Assembly: GCA_032719365.1 (NCBI GenBank)
Contig: CM064875.1
Span: forward strand, 16,107,816-16,171,815
Reading direction: 5' to 3'
DNA: 64,000 nt
Origin: Prinsepia uniflora
Taxonomy: Eukaryota > Streptophyta > Magnoliopsida > Rosales > Rosaceae
Made by a program: the position numbers and the translations under genes. How positions within the stretch are numbered: the stretch's first letter is position 1; every line of letters begins with the position of its first letter. Under the pieces are notes generated by a model. It made no database searches. It had not been told where the DNA came from and worked only from the letters and a program-made list of their open reading frames with translations. Of this stretch, positions 43,569 to 54,773 are shown piece by piece.

Positions 43569-46485
43569 TCTAGGGATATTTCCGTCCTTTGCCCAACCGG
43601 GGCTATCAGAGTACGCTAGGATCCGAAGGAGGAATGTAATGTCTCGTCTCTGCTACAGCCATATCCGCGATCAACCTGAAGGGCATTCAAAACACAAAAG
43701 CTGTGAGTGGACAAAACAATTATTTTATAAAAACATTTCGTAAAAGACCTTTATGCCCTTCATTAAAAACATATGCATGCATTCAAAAACCAATTCTAGG
43801 GTTCATGCCCGGTCCCCATAAACCGTCATGAACCATAAAACCATTTGGGCCTTGGCCCGAAATCAGTCAAACAACACATGGGACCTCCGCCCAAACCAAA
43901 ACACGTGGAAACTCGTCCCAAAACCATCTTATAAGGGTCTCAGCCCAAAACCAATACGCGTGGGTCTTAGCCCAACGCCGTCTCAGTAAAATCTCGTACA
44001 CATATACATATATACATATATAACCCATCCTAGGCACTTCCAGAGAAGATGCCAACTCGGGCCACACAGCCCCTAGGGAACACATCCTCGATATAGTCAC
44101 AATGTCTCAATATATATAAGTATGCATACTACTCGGGGTTTCACCCCGAGTCTTCTCCCAGGAATTCTCCATCTGGGAGGCTCATCTTCGGACCTAGTCG
44201 GATTATCTCTCCTGAATCTGGTCTGAGACCACATCATAACGTCCACTCTTGGAACGGGATCCCTATGGGGATACCGACTCTGGTCTGTGGATCGTGATTC
44301 TCTAGGTCGACAACTGGAGGAGGCCAATCAATAAGCTCATATGGAGGATATATACATACTCGTATAGCAAAATCATGAAAATGGGACTCAAGCCAAATAA
44401 CACAAATCAACTGGGCCTTCCGCCCGAACATAAGAATCAATAGGGCCTCTAGCCCGATTTCACAATGAACTGGGCATCGAGCCCGAACTCGTAATCAATG
44501 GGGCATTGAGCCCGATATCTCAGGGTTAGTCACGATCCCGATCATAGCGATGTATGCAACCATCAATCCAGGACCGCTCTCAATCCTGGTATGTCTCCTT
44601 GAACACATCACTGCCGCGACCGTCTCGAGACCATGGTGCACACGTCGCCGATCGATCCTCTAAACCGTCAGCACTCCAAAGTCGAGCCTCCAGTGGCTGC
44701 TTGACAACGGGACGTGCATCGTGACCTCTCCGGAACTAACGTATCCCAATCCGGAGGCGAGCATCACGCCCTTCGTCGTCGTGCACACAACACCCGTCAT
44801 GACCACGACTCAGACCTACGGGTCATCAATAGGGTCTCATGCCCGAGTCAAAACCAACTCAAATTGGGTCTCATGCCCTGTTTTACCTTTTCAAAATCAT
44901 TTCATGAAAACTGAAAGCATAAGCGCGTATAAGCACGTATAAAACCCGAAAACTTCAAAGTACCTGCCCATACGTAAACACACACCAAAATGCACTCAAG
45001 ACATCCCAAAACACATATTAAAACATATATAAAACATTTATGCATGCATCGATTTCAAGAAGAAAGTCCACTCACAGACTGTCTGCGTTGTTGCCTCGAT
45101 ACGCGTGCAATACGGCTTTCCTGAGTCAATCATCTTCTCCGGGACTTCCAAACCTGTCCAAATCACTTTAGAGAATTACTAACTACGTAATTAACCCCTC
45201 AATAAAGCCCCCTAATTTGTTGGGATTTTTAACTATTTTTAAATGCGCACCGAAACCTTCGGACAGCCCAAACTATATCGAAACGATGTCTGATCGACTC
45301 GAAACCAGTCCCAAAATGTTCGTTACATCGAATAGATGATTTCACATGTTGGAACCTCCCCCAAAGGAAGGTTCACGTGCCTGGACGCGCCCCTAGAAGG
45401 GCCTGTGCGTGGGCCTCACGCGCCCAATGTTCATCCTTCTTCAACCTTCGTCCAATCTTTTCCTTTTCGATCCCATTCTTCTTATTTTGGTCCTAGGAAC
45501 CTATACCTATCAACCAAAACCTCTAAAATCTACTTAAACCCACCGGTTTAATTCCTCCTCCACGGTTCAATTTTTCCAAACCTTCCCCAGGGGTTCTTCA
45601 ACCTCTAACCTTCCTCAAAAACATCCTAACACACTCCTACTAACCCATTTAACTCAAAACAATCAATGAAAAACGTCCATAATGATTAGAATTGAAAAAT
45701 GGATTAAATCGGTTAAAACCGATTACCTCGATCGGTTACTCCTCCGCCGTCCACCGCGGCTCTGCTTGGGCCAACCACCACATCCATCTAGTCCTCCTCT
45801 CACTCTCTTTGGCCTCACCAGTGCTCATAGGGTAGAAGGGTTTGGTTTTGGGGGCGAAGGTTGATCGGGTTTGGGCTTGGAATGAGGAAAATGATCGATG
45901 AAAAGGGGGATATGATATGCATGAAGGAAAAATGATGGGGAATCGATGAATGACACTTGTCATTCATCCATTGGGCCTGAGAAAGATCTGGGTCCCACTA
46001 AATTCCAAAATGGCTTCTGTCTCGTAAAACGTGCAATAGTACGTTCGAACTTCCGTGAACCGTATCTTCTCCGTCAAATGTCCGAATTAGGCGTGCCACC
46101 TGTCTACGAATTCGTATCATCCTGATCTACTTAACGGTTCTCGGCCCTCGGCCATCTGATATCCCGGGTCAAAATTCAACCGTTTACTCCTTTTCAACCA
46201 AATTACCGAAATGCCCCCGATCTTCCGATCGTCGTAACTTCTTCCTCGGATGTTGGAATCTAACGTGCCACGTGTCTATGAACTCGTGACTTCCCGAACT
46301 ACGTCACGGTCATCGGCCAAAGTCCATTTGAGCTTCTGAACGAAAAGTAAACGTTTTGCCCATTCTAGGGGGAAAATCGTCATTTTGCCCTGAACGTTCG
46401 CTAATCCTCGTTTAATCCCCGATTAGTCTCACTAATCCTTCATTAATCCTTAATTAATCCCGCTAATTCGGGACGGGTCGTTATA
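43569..46485 (-). repeat. Element C 5' LTR (inner end missing)
   Basis: Homologous to 39246-41790, but begins at CTAGGGATATTTCCG and lacks the last 70 bp or so of the LTR. It carries the full outer promoter-like part to 46485, including CGTGCCACCTGTC at 46092 and the second module near 46266. Confidence 0.85.
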
Positions 46486-46490
46486 GTTTT

Positions 46491-47275
46491 GGCTTGCCCT
46501 TTTCTTATTATTAGTAAGATAGGTTTGGAACCCTATACAAGGTTTTGTTTTTTCCTGTCTCTAAAGGTGCGTATGCACTCCACTCGTTACCACTAAACGA
46601 CGAAGCCAAAATTCTTGGGAAGCGAGCCTATGTAAAAAATGTAAAAAAGTAAACTCAATGAATAGATAGAGTCAATGGTACGACAGACAGGGTACCAAGC
46701 TGAGGAAAGGGACAAAATAATAACATTGAAATAGCTTACTTTATAGGGGCTGGGGGTTTTTCCGATTATTATTCCTCCGTTTTTTTTAGCGGAATAAGAA
46801 AGGCTAGGTAGCTGGCTTTCTTGGGATTTCGTGCTGGCTGACTATGACGATTGCCCTCATTCGAAAGCCGCTTCAAAAAATTCCTTAATAAACCGTGAGG
46901 CTGAGCAACTCCAGCGTAAGATTGCTGGAGTGACACTGCACACTGCTTTAAATAAAGCGCAGTGAAGAGCCTATCACCTGATCTGGTTGATACGGATAGG
47001 GAGCAAAGGAACTTCCTAGCTATATTTTGACCCCATCGTAGTTCTCAATCATTTCGTGGCACCGGGCGTGGCTGAACATATCTTTTCAAGAAAATGACGC
47101 GAGAATTCGCGGTGAAGAAATAAGGAGATCTTTCTATATCGAAATATCAGTTGATAAAATCATAGGAAAATTCCTGGATCGCCCAGTAAGAATGTGGAAA
47201 AGAACAAAAACAGAATGGTTCCCTGAAAAACGATTAAGCCTTATCGGATTAACTAGAGTGAACTAGCATAGTATG
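46491..47275 (+). other. Mitochondrial insertion, segment 3
   Basis: Resumes the mitochondrial-style sequence after element C. No gene was recognised; a frame around 47095-47270 (EIRRSFYIEIS..., ending LIGLTRVN) is open but unassigned. The junction with AT-rich nuclear DNA is near 47275. Confidence 0.7.
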
Positions 47276-47807
47276 GTTTATATATTTTGTTTATAGGAAA
47301 ATTTGGTAAAATTGATCTCCAACCACATAGCCAAGGTTCATGGAAAATTTTTGATCAAAGGCCAAGGGCCAAGCATTTTCTCAAAGTTGTCAAAAAATTT
47401 AGGAAATTTCCTATTTCCTAAATAAGCAATGGGTCAATCTTACCAACACGACTATTTTACCACTTCAAATCGTATCCCCATAATATATTGTTCTGAAGTG
47501 TTATATTAGTTTAATTGAATTAAATTTAGGAAAATGTTATATTAGTTTAATTAAATTATTTTGCTAAAATTTTTACATTATTTTAATTAAATTATTTTCC
47601 ATAATGATATAATTTGTTCAAAAATTTTATATTAGTTCCAAATGACAAGAGCTCTCCTGAAAACACTTCGATAATTGTAAAAGGGTCTGCACCCATCTCA
47701 CAGCTAAACCAAAGTTTCAAAAATACCCTTAGACTATTAAAATATAAATACGAGAAAACTTGTTACCAAAGGATAACCACAAATAAAAATCGACTCATCT
47801 TAATTAT
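47276..47807. other. AT-rich nuclear DNA, no gene seen
   Basis: Short repeats of gttatattagtttaattaaatt occur between 47500 and 47640. Nothing else is recognisable. Confidence 0.6.
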
Positions 47808-48735
47808 TTAAACCACCAAGGGCAAACAGTTAAACAAAAAATATAGAGCTCCTAGATAATTGTGCCATAAAAGTACAAAAATCATACTTTGAAAAGTTTT
47901 CGAGTGCGTAGAGGTAAAACTATGCCTCCGCCTCAAAGTCCACCTTGACTCTATGCAACGACCTATAAGGAATACTAAAATAGTAAAAGTGCGAGGAGAC
48001 AAAAATAACCATTTGAAAATACATTTTTGAAAAGTATATTTTTCCCCCCAGTTACAAAACAATGCATGCATACCAAAAAAAAATTCCTTATTAGATCATA
48101 AACAATCATATTTTAGTTTAAATATAAAACCACGATCAATGAGACCCACAAAAAACATGAAATGTAAAATGCTCATGACTCACATTTCCCTAAAATCCAT
48201 ATTTATAAAAAAACATGTGATAAGACCTCGACAGAAAATACCAGAAACCAATCAAAACCAATCCTTAGCTACCCTCAGTAATCAGCCATGTAGGAAAATG
48301 ATAGGATCTAACCTGAAAACTCTTAAACCAATGTGCCTGGTCGTGCTCCCGTCAGACAAAAAGAAAAAAAAAATTCCCAAATTACCCTTACACACGCGTC
48401 AGACCAAGGATAACTCTCGGGCTCCACACGTGGGAAAGTGAAACTAGTAGTCAACTAATATACTAGTGGTCAATCAGAGCAACAATGAGTGCGCAGTAGC
48501 AGGTAATGCCTCTGCCTCAGAAGTAACCCTCAACATCAAACAACAACTTGAAGGGATTTCTAAACTGACAAACGTGTGAGCATTTTCTGATGAAAATATC
48601 AATCACCTTCCAAATATAAAACATGCATGCATATAAGAAAAATAATCAAAGTCAAATAATATAAAATACCCATGGCCTATCTTTCCCTGAAATCCCCATT
48701 TAGAAAATCATCTGGAAAACCTGGACACAGATACC
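47808..48735 (-). repeat. Decayed fragments of two long-type LTRs
   Basis: Two partial copies of the conserved acceptor-side block occur on the minus strand. One is ACGACCTATAAGG near 47958 with AATGCATGCAT near 48060. The other is AACTTGAAGGG near 48548 with ACATGCATGCAT near 48623. Between them are CTCCCGTCAGAC (48350) and an ACGCGTCAGACC stretch. The first still reads VDFEAEA-stop on the minus strand. They are too eroded for borders. Confidence 0.6.
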
Positions 48736-48740
48736 TGTAC

Positions 48741-49864
48741 TGACAGGACCCGCCCCGATCCCACAGGGACCAACAGGGGACGTGCCCTGCTCCCGTCTGA
48801 CACCCAATAATTCATACCAATTTTAACCTCAAAACATCAAATGCATAAATAACCAAATTAAAGTTATACATCAAATCCGAATTAAACAGATGTCAGACAA
48901 GGGATGAAATCCAAAATTACAAGATGCGAGCACGACTCTAAAGTAAACCTGCGGGTACACCACCCAACAGGGAAAACCGGTGCGAAGGTTTGGATGGTTT
49001 GGGTGGTTTGGGTGGTTTGGGTTCCTTCTCGGGTCTGAGGGAAAACCGGCCGTGCAGGGTGGCCGTGGAGTGGTGGCCGGCGTCTGGGGGTGGCAGTTGG
49101 CCGCCTGGTGTTGCCGTGAGTGTGAGGTTGAGAGGTGAGGTGCTGGAGTGTTTGTTCGAAGGGGTAGCCGTGCTCACGGTTTGAGAGTAGTGAAATGTGA
49201 GAGTGAAAAATCTGAGAGTTTTAAAACAGATGGCTGGATGGAATGAAGGGCTGAGATTCAATCTCAGCATAGGATCAATGGTGAGGATTTAAGGAAAATA
49301 AAATAATAAACTAACCTATTGGCCAACACAGATCCTTGTTTTAGGGAATGTAGGGGATGAGTGACACTTGTCACTCATCCAAGGGTCCAGATTGATTTGA
49401 TTAAAGTAATCAGATCCCATTATTATAATATTATTTTAATCCGGTTCTCGGTTGGTTCGGTTAAATGCGAAATACTTCCGTGACCATAACTTCCTCGTAT
49501 GAAGTCCGATTTCGGCGTGCCGCCTGTCTACGGACTCAGGACGTCGAGACCTACCCAACGGTCCTTGAGTCATGTGAAAATTAGTTCCCAAGAGAAAAGT
49601 CAACATTTTCACCCTAACCGTCCAAATTACGGTAATGCCCCCGGACTTCCGATAGCCATAACTTTTTCCCTGATCGTCCGAAATGGACGTGCCACCTGGC
49701 TATGGACTCGTGACGTCCCGAACTACGTCACGGTCATTGGTCAAAGTCCATTGGACCCACCAATCAAAAAGTCAACAATTTGGCCATACAAATCACAAGG
49801 GTAAAAGCGTCAATTCATACATTAATTTACAATATTAAAATCCTCGAATTTCCGGGGTGTTACA
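48741..49864 (-). repeat. Tekay 3' LTR with 1.69-kb internal deletion
   Basis: 1124 bp against 2809 bp in the partner. Sequence between ACCACCCAACAGGG (about 48953) and GTGCGAAGGTTTGG (about 48978) is missing, corresponding to about 54705-56399, with a few extra bases at the join. The lost part holds the cassette, the hairpins and the TGACGTCA cluster. Confidence 0.92.
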
Positions 49865-49880
49865 ACCTTCCCCCCTTAAG
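49865..49880 (-). other. Tekay polypurine tract
   Basis: On the minus strand CTTAAGGGGGGAAGGT, directly before the 3' LTR. Confidence 0.9.
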
Positions 49881-49898
49881 AAATTTCGTCCCGAAATT

Positions 49899-51200
49899 TC
49901 AAAGAAACAAGTAAGGAAATTGATCTCGCATCTGAGCCTCAGGCTCCCATGTGGCTTCTTCCACATTCTGGTTTCTCCAGAGAATCTTCACGAGAGGAAT
50001 CGTCTTTCGTCGTAGTACCTTGTCCTTCCGATCCAAGATCTGTACTAGTTGTTCTTCGAAGCTCAAATCCTCCCGTAGTTCGACAGGTTGTTCCCCAAGT
50101 ACATGCGAAACATCATGTACGTACTTCCGTAGCATCGATATGTGGAAAACATCGTGAACTCTAGATAGTTCTGGAGGTAGTGCCAATCTGTAAGAAACTC
50201 TGCCAATTCTCTCCACGATCTCATATGGTCCGATAAAACGCGGACTCAGTTTCCCCCGTCGGCCAAAACGGATAATCCCCTTCCATGGTGATAACTTCAG
50301 GAAGACAAAATCTCCCACTTCAAATTCCAAGTCTCGAATCCGTCGATCGGCATAACTCTTCTGGCGATCCTGTGCCGCCTTCAATCTCTCTCTGATAACA
50401 CGAACAGTTTCCATGGTTAAGTCCATCAATTCCGGCCCTATAGCCGCTCGCTCTCCTACCTCCGTCCAGCATATAGGTGTCCTGCACTGTCGACCATACA
50501 GTGCCTCATAGGGTGCCATCCCGATGCTTGCCTGATAGCTGTTGTTGTAAGCGAATTCCATTAATGGCAAATGAGTATCCCAAGAGTCCTGAAATTGTAG
50601 CACACAGGACCTCATCATGTCCTCCAGGGTCTGAATGGTCCGTTCAGACTGTCCATCGGTCTGTGAATGGAACGCAGTACTGAAACGTAGGGTTGTTCCC
50701 AGGGTAGCTTGCAAACTCCGCCAGAACCTGGAAGTAAAACGCGGATCACGATCGGACACGATCGATTCTGGCGTACCATGCAATCGTATGATTTCCTTCA
50801 CGAACAACTGAGCTATTCGGTTGGGTTTATAAGTCTACTGAACGGGCAGAAAATGGGCTGACTTGGTTAACCGGTCCACGATCACCCATACTCCGTCAAC
50901 TCCACTCTGAGTCCTCGGTAACTTAAAGACGAAGTCCATGGTGATGTGATCCCACTTCCACTCGGGAATCAGAAGTGGCTGCATAGCCCCATACGGTCTC
51001 TACCGTTCTGCCTTAACATGCTGACAGGTTAAGCATTTGCTTACGAACTCAGCAATATCCTTCTTCATTCCTGGCCACTAATAATGGTTCCGGAGGGTAC
51101 GGTACATCTTTGTACCTCCCGGATGCATAGCATAAGCCGAACTATGGGCCTCCTCAAGAATCTCGGCCCGTAACTCTGCCACTGCAAGTACACACAAACG
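49899..51200 (-). pseudogene. Tekay integrase with GPY module and chromodomain
   Basis: The zinc-binding HHCC region ends in CLTCQHVK (about 51025). Catalytic acidic residues are in DHITMDFVF (about 50940), SDRDPRF (about 50750) and GQSERTIQTLED (about 50650). The GPY/F motif SPRFIGPYEIVERIG is at about 50230. The C-terminal chromodomain includes KILWRNQNVEEATWEPE (about 49945-50005) and ends QFPYLFL. Stops at 51078, 51000 and 50835 lie in the N-terminal half. The chromodomain would steer insertion to marked chromatin. Confidence 0.93.
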
Positions 51201-51399
51201 GCCCAACTTCACAAGTGCTCCATCGTCCCGGATGGTAAAATCCTGTCTCCCATCCGCATCGACCTCAATTCTGTAAATACAGAGTATCGGATCCTGAAGT
51301 TGTGCTTCGATAATCCGATCAATTAGTACTGGTCGTACATGGAAGCTGGCCAACAAAGCTCCATGCTCATCCGTACCCAAAATAACTCCCGCCTTCCGG

Positions 51400-51900
51400 A
51401 GTTCCACCAGCAAAGGAAGGTACACCATCCCCAGGTGTGCAACTGATCCCGCTGATTTCCTGCTGAGTGCATCCGCCACCACATTGGCCTTACCCGGATG
51501 GTACTCAATCGTATAGTCATAATCCTTCAGCAGCTCCAACCATCTCCGTTGTCTCATGTTAAGCTCCTTCTGAGTGAATAGGTACTTAAGACTCTGGTGG
51601 TCGGTGTATATCCGACACGTGGCGCCGAATAGATAATGCCTCCAAATTTTGAGAGCATGAACCACCGCCGCCAACTCCAAATCATGGGTAGGGTAGTTCA
51701 ACTCATGAGTCTTCAACTGCGGGGATGCATAGGCGATAACCTTGCCAGTTTGCATCAACACGCAGCCCAGACCTTGTAGCGATGCATCACTGAAGACCAC
51801 AAACTCTCCACTATCATCCGGCAATGCAAGGACATGTGCAGTGGTCAATCGATCTTTCAACTCTTGAAAGCTCCGATCGCACTGCTCGTCCCAGATAAAC
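51400..51900 (-). pseudogene. Tekay RNase H domain
   Basis: Acidic catalytic residues lie in FSDASLQGLG (about 51785), ELAAVVHALKIWRHYL (about 51670) and YTDHQSLKYLF (about 51600), followed by the YHPGKANVVADALSR end motif (about 51500). It is open within the 335-codon piece 51078-52085. Confidence 0.92.
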
Positions 51901-51999
51901 TTCACTCCCTTCCGATTCAAATGAGTCAATGGTGCAGCAATTTTGGAGAAACCCTCCACGAATCTCCGGTAGTAACCTGCTAATCCGACAAAACTCCGC

Positions 52000-52925
52000 A
52001 CCTCCGTTACTGTTGTCGGTCTAGCCCAGTTACTCACCGCTTCTGTTTTCTGGGGATCCACGTAAATCCCATCCGTCGATATCACGTGTCCCAGAAAACC
52101 AATACTGCTCAGCTAAAACTGACACTTGCTCAGCTTGGCATACAACTGTTCTTGTTTCAGTTTCTCCAAGACCAAACGTAGATGTTCCTCATGTGCACGG
52201 GCACTCCTCGAGTATACCAAGATATCATCGATGAACACAATCACGAACTTATCCAGGTAGGGTCGGAAGACCCGGTTCATCAAATCCATGAATGCTGCTG
52301 GAGCATTCGTCAACCCAAAAGGCATAACCAGGAACTCGTAGTGTTCATAACGGATTCGAAAAGCAGTTTTCGGAATATCCTCCTCCGAAATCCTCAGTTG
52401 GTGATAATCAGACCGCAAATCAATCTTCGAGAAGCACTGAGCTCCCCGCAACTGGTCAAAAAGGTCATCGATCCTGGGTAGAGGATACTGGTTCCTCAGT
52501 GTCACCCTGTTGAGTTGCCGATAGTCAATGCACAAACGGAGACTTCCCTCCTTCTTCTTCACGAACAACACCGGTGCTCCCCACGGTGAAGTACTCGGTT
52601 GAACATATCCCAAATCCACCAACTCTTGCAATTGAGCCTTGAGTTCTCGTAACTCAGCCGGCGCCATCCGGTATGGTGCCTGGGATATAGGTCGGGTACC
52701 AGGGAGTAGTTCAATTGTAAACTCGATCTCCCGCGATGGTGGCAATCCAGGTAAGTCTTCCGGGAATACATCCGGAAACTCACATACCACCGGTATCTCG
52801 TCGATACCCGGAGTATCAACCTGCTCTGACATGACATGCGCCAGATAACCCTGGCATCCCTTCCGTAGAAGTTTGGTAGCAGTAAGTGAAGAAATCACTT
52901 CAGGAGGCGAACCATCACGTTCCCC
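52000..52925 (-). pseudogene. Tekay reverse transcriptase domain
   Basis: Motifs in order: SPWGAPVLFVKKKEGSLR, CIDYRQLNRVT, YPLPRIDDLFDQL, FSKIDLRSDYHQLR, MPFGLTNAPAAFMDLMNRVF and the catalytic FIDD at 52224-52235. SDYHQLR has Asp where most copies have Gly. A TAG at 52113-52115 interrupts after AKLSKCQF. It would copy element RNA into DNA. Confidence 0.93.
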
Positions 52926-52928
52926 CTA

Positions 52929-53330
52929 AAAGATAACCTCCGGCAAACCCGGGCTCCGCTGAATCACTTGTTTGCTACAGCAATCGATGAGCGATCCATG
53001 CTCCGATAGCCAATCCATCCCTAGGATTATATCGAAGTCGTGGATATCCAGAATAATTAAGTCTGCTGGTAAATCCACATCCTCAATTCTTACCGGGCAC
53101 CTCCGAATCACCTGATTCACAAGGTACACGATGCCCATCGGGGTGCCAACACCTATTTCCTAATCTAAGGCTGATACCACACAATCAAGCATACCAGCAC
53201 AACTCTTCGAAATAAAAGAATGTGTAGCCCCCGCATCCATCAATACACGTACAAGAAGGTTTAAGATATGTAGTGTAGCTGTAACCACGCCTGGGGCAGT
53301 CCTCGCCTACTGCTGGGTCATTGCAAACAC
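52929..53330 (-). pseudogene. Tekay aspartic protease domain
   Basis: The active-site region reads LMDAGATHSFIS, with the catalytic Asp codon at 53235-53237. Ala replaces the usual Ser or Thr after Asp. The later motif FDIILGMDWLSEHG is intact. Stops at 53307 and 53160 fall within the domain. The protease would cut the polyprotein. Confidence 0.88.
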
Positions 53331-53333
53331 TTA

Positions 53334-54350
53334 GGCCCTTGGCCCTCCATTCCGTCCGCGCCCGCGCGCGCCACGTCCAGCACCACGGTCACCTCCCTGA
53401 CCGCCACCTCCATTAGTGTGGGAAGCCGTGCTCTGCACCACACTAGAGCCCCCAGCGTCGTTGTTCTTGGGCAACTGCGGGCAATCACAAGCATAGTGGC
53501 CCTCCTCCCCGCAAGTAAAACAGGTTACAGACCTCGGCCAGTTCGAATGCCCACCAGAAGCACCGCTCCCAGATGAACGCTGCCCAGAGTTGTATCCTGA
53601 TCCTCTGCCCTGAGAGCCTCCACGTCGACCTGACCAGCCACGACCCTTGAAGGATGAGGGTGCTCCCCTATAGCCCCCTCCCTTGTTGTTCTTCTGGCCT
53701 GATGGCCCACGATGTGGGCGATCCTGACGTCGCCCCTCGCCCGAAGGCTGTCGTGTCTAGTGTGCCGCCAGAGTGGCCTCAACATGCACCGCAGCGTCGA
53801 CCATATCTCTCAATGAAGTATGAGTAGCAGCAGTCACACTTGTCCGGATATCCCCTCGGAGTCCAAGCTCGAACCTTTGGCATTTTTCCTCCTCCGTGCT
53901 CACGAATGATGCAGCGAACCGGGATAGTTTCCCGAAAGTTTGCTCGTAGTTCGCAACGGACATATCCCCCTGCTCCAGCCGCAGGAACTCAGTCTCTCGT
54001 GCCGCGCGGAATGACCGCGGGTAGTACTGGTCCAGAAATCGGGAACGGAAAACTTCCCAAGTAGTGGTATGGACCGACCATCCAGACATTTCAAGTCCGT
54101 GCCAGCACTGGTAGGCTCCTCCTTCCAGTAAGAAGGCCGCCAAGGTCACTCGTTCGCCCGGAGGGCAGTGCATCACCGAGAAGATCCTCTCCCACTTGGT
54201 GATCCAATCATGGGCATCCTCGGGGTTCGATCCCCCGCAGAAAGGAGTGGCTCCCAAACGTTGAGCCCTTTCAATGCTCGCGCATTCCATCTCCCTTTCC
54301 AGATCCTCGTCCGTTCGTGTATGAGGAATTCTCCTAGGAGGCATAACCAA
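53334..54350 (-). pseudogene. gag: Tekay gag with CCHC zinc knuckle
   Basis: The first 197 codons are open and match the retrotransposon Gag family (WITKWERIF, FLDQYYPRSF, FLRLEQGDMSV). After the TAG at 53757-53759 the same frame continues through a Gly/Arg/Ser-rich stretch to CFTCGEEGHYACDC at 53481-53522, a C-x2-C-x4-H-x4-C RNA-binding knuckle. It is the structural capsid protein of the element. Confidence 0.9.
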
Positions 54351-54460
54351 CTGTCAAGAGGCATAGATCAGATAACAATATTCTTAAAAGTCGAAATGTA
54401 ACTAGTACTAATCGCTAGTCTAGCATGCTGACCAAAACCTAGTACTGACCACAACCTAGT

Positions 54461-54472
54461 GCTCTGATACCA
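54461..54472 (-). other. Tekay primer binding site
   Basis: GCTCTGATACCA is the reverse complement of TGGTATCAGAGC, the initiator-Met tRNA site. It lies three bases from the 5' LTR. Confidence 0.95.
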
Positions 54473-54773
54473 AGCTGACAGGACCCGCCCCGATCCCACA
54501 GGGACCAACAGGGGACGTGCCCTGCTCCCGTCTGACACCCAATAATTCATACCAATTTTAACCTCAAAACATCAAATGCATAAATAACCAAATTAAAGTT
54601 ATACATCAAATCCGAATTAAACAGATGTCAGACAAGGGATGAAATCCAAAATTACAAGATGTGAGCACGACTCTAAAGTAAACCTGCGGGTACACCACCC
54701 AACAGGGGTTCAGGTACGCAGAAGTAGATCTATGCCTCAGCCTCAAGTTCCTCTTCTACCTCAGTATCACGAC

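Larger units (their letters stand above)
39246..46485 (-). mobile_element. Element C: minus-strand LTR element with eroded core
   Basis: Outer ends are TGACAGGACCCG at 39246 and GGGTCGTTATA at 46485 (TACA expected, one change). The target duplication is GTTTT at 39241-39245 and 46486-46490. Two homologous LTR parts lie at 39246-41790 and 43569-46485. Each has lost its inner end, so primer site and polypurine tract are absent. The core of about 1.78 kb has no recognisable gag or pol. Confidence 0.88.
49899..54350 (-). pseudogene. Tekay gag-pol polyprotein, nine in-frame stops
   Basis: A single reading frame covers about 1484 codons from ATG 54350 to TGA 49899-49901, with no frameshift. Stops are at 53757, 53331, 53307, 53160, 52926, 52113, 51078, 51000 and 50835 (lowest coordinates); eight are TAG and one TAA. 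Domain order is Gag, zinc knuckle, protease, RT, RNase H, integrase, chromodomain, which is the Ty3 order. The chromodomain at the C-terminus and the Met primer site place it in the Tekay/Del chromoviruses. The copy cannot make its own proteins. Confidence 0.93.

Noticed and set aside
46491..47275. Functional gene in the third mitochondrial segment
   Set aside because: Only short frames are present and I recognise no mitochondrial protein or RNA; treated as intergenic mitochondrial DNA.
48950..48990. The short 3' LTR as the product of splicing and reverse transcription
   Set aside because: The missing segment does not begin with GT or end with AG, and the junction has extra bases. A deletion is the simpler reading.
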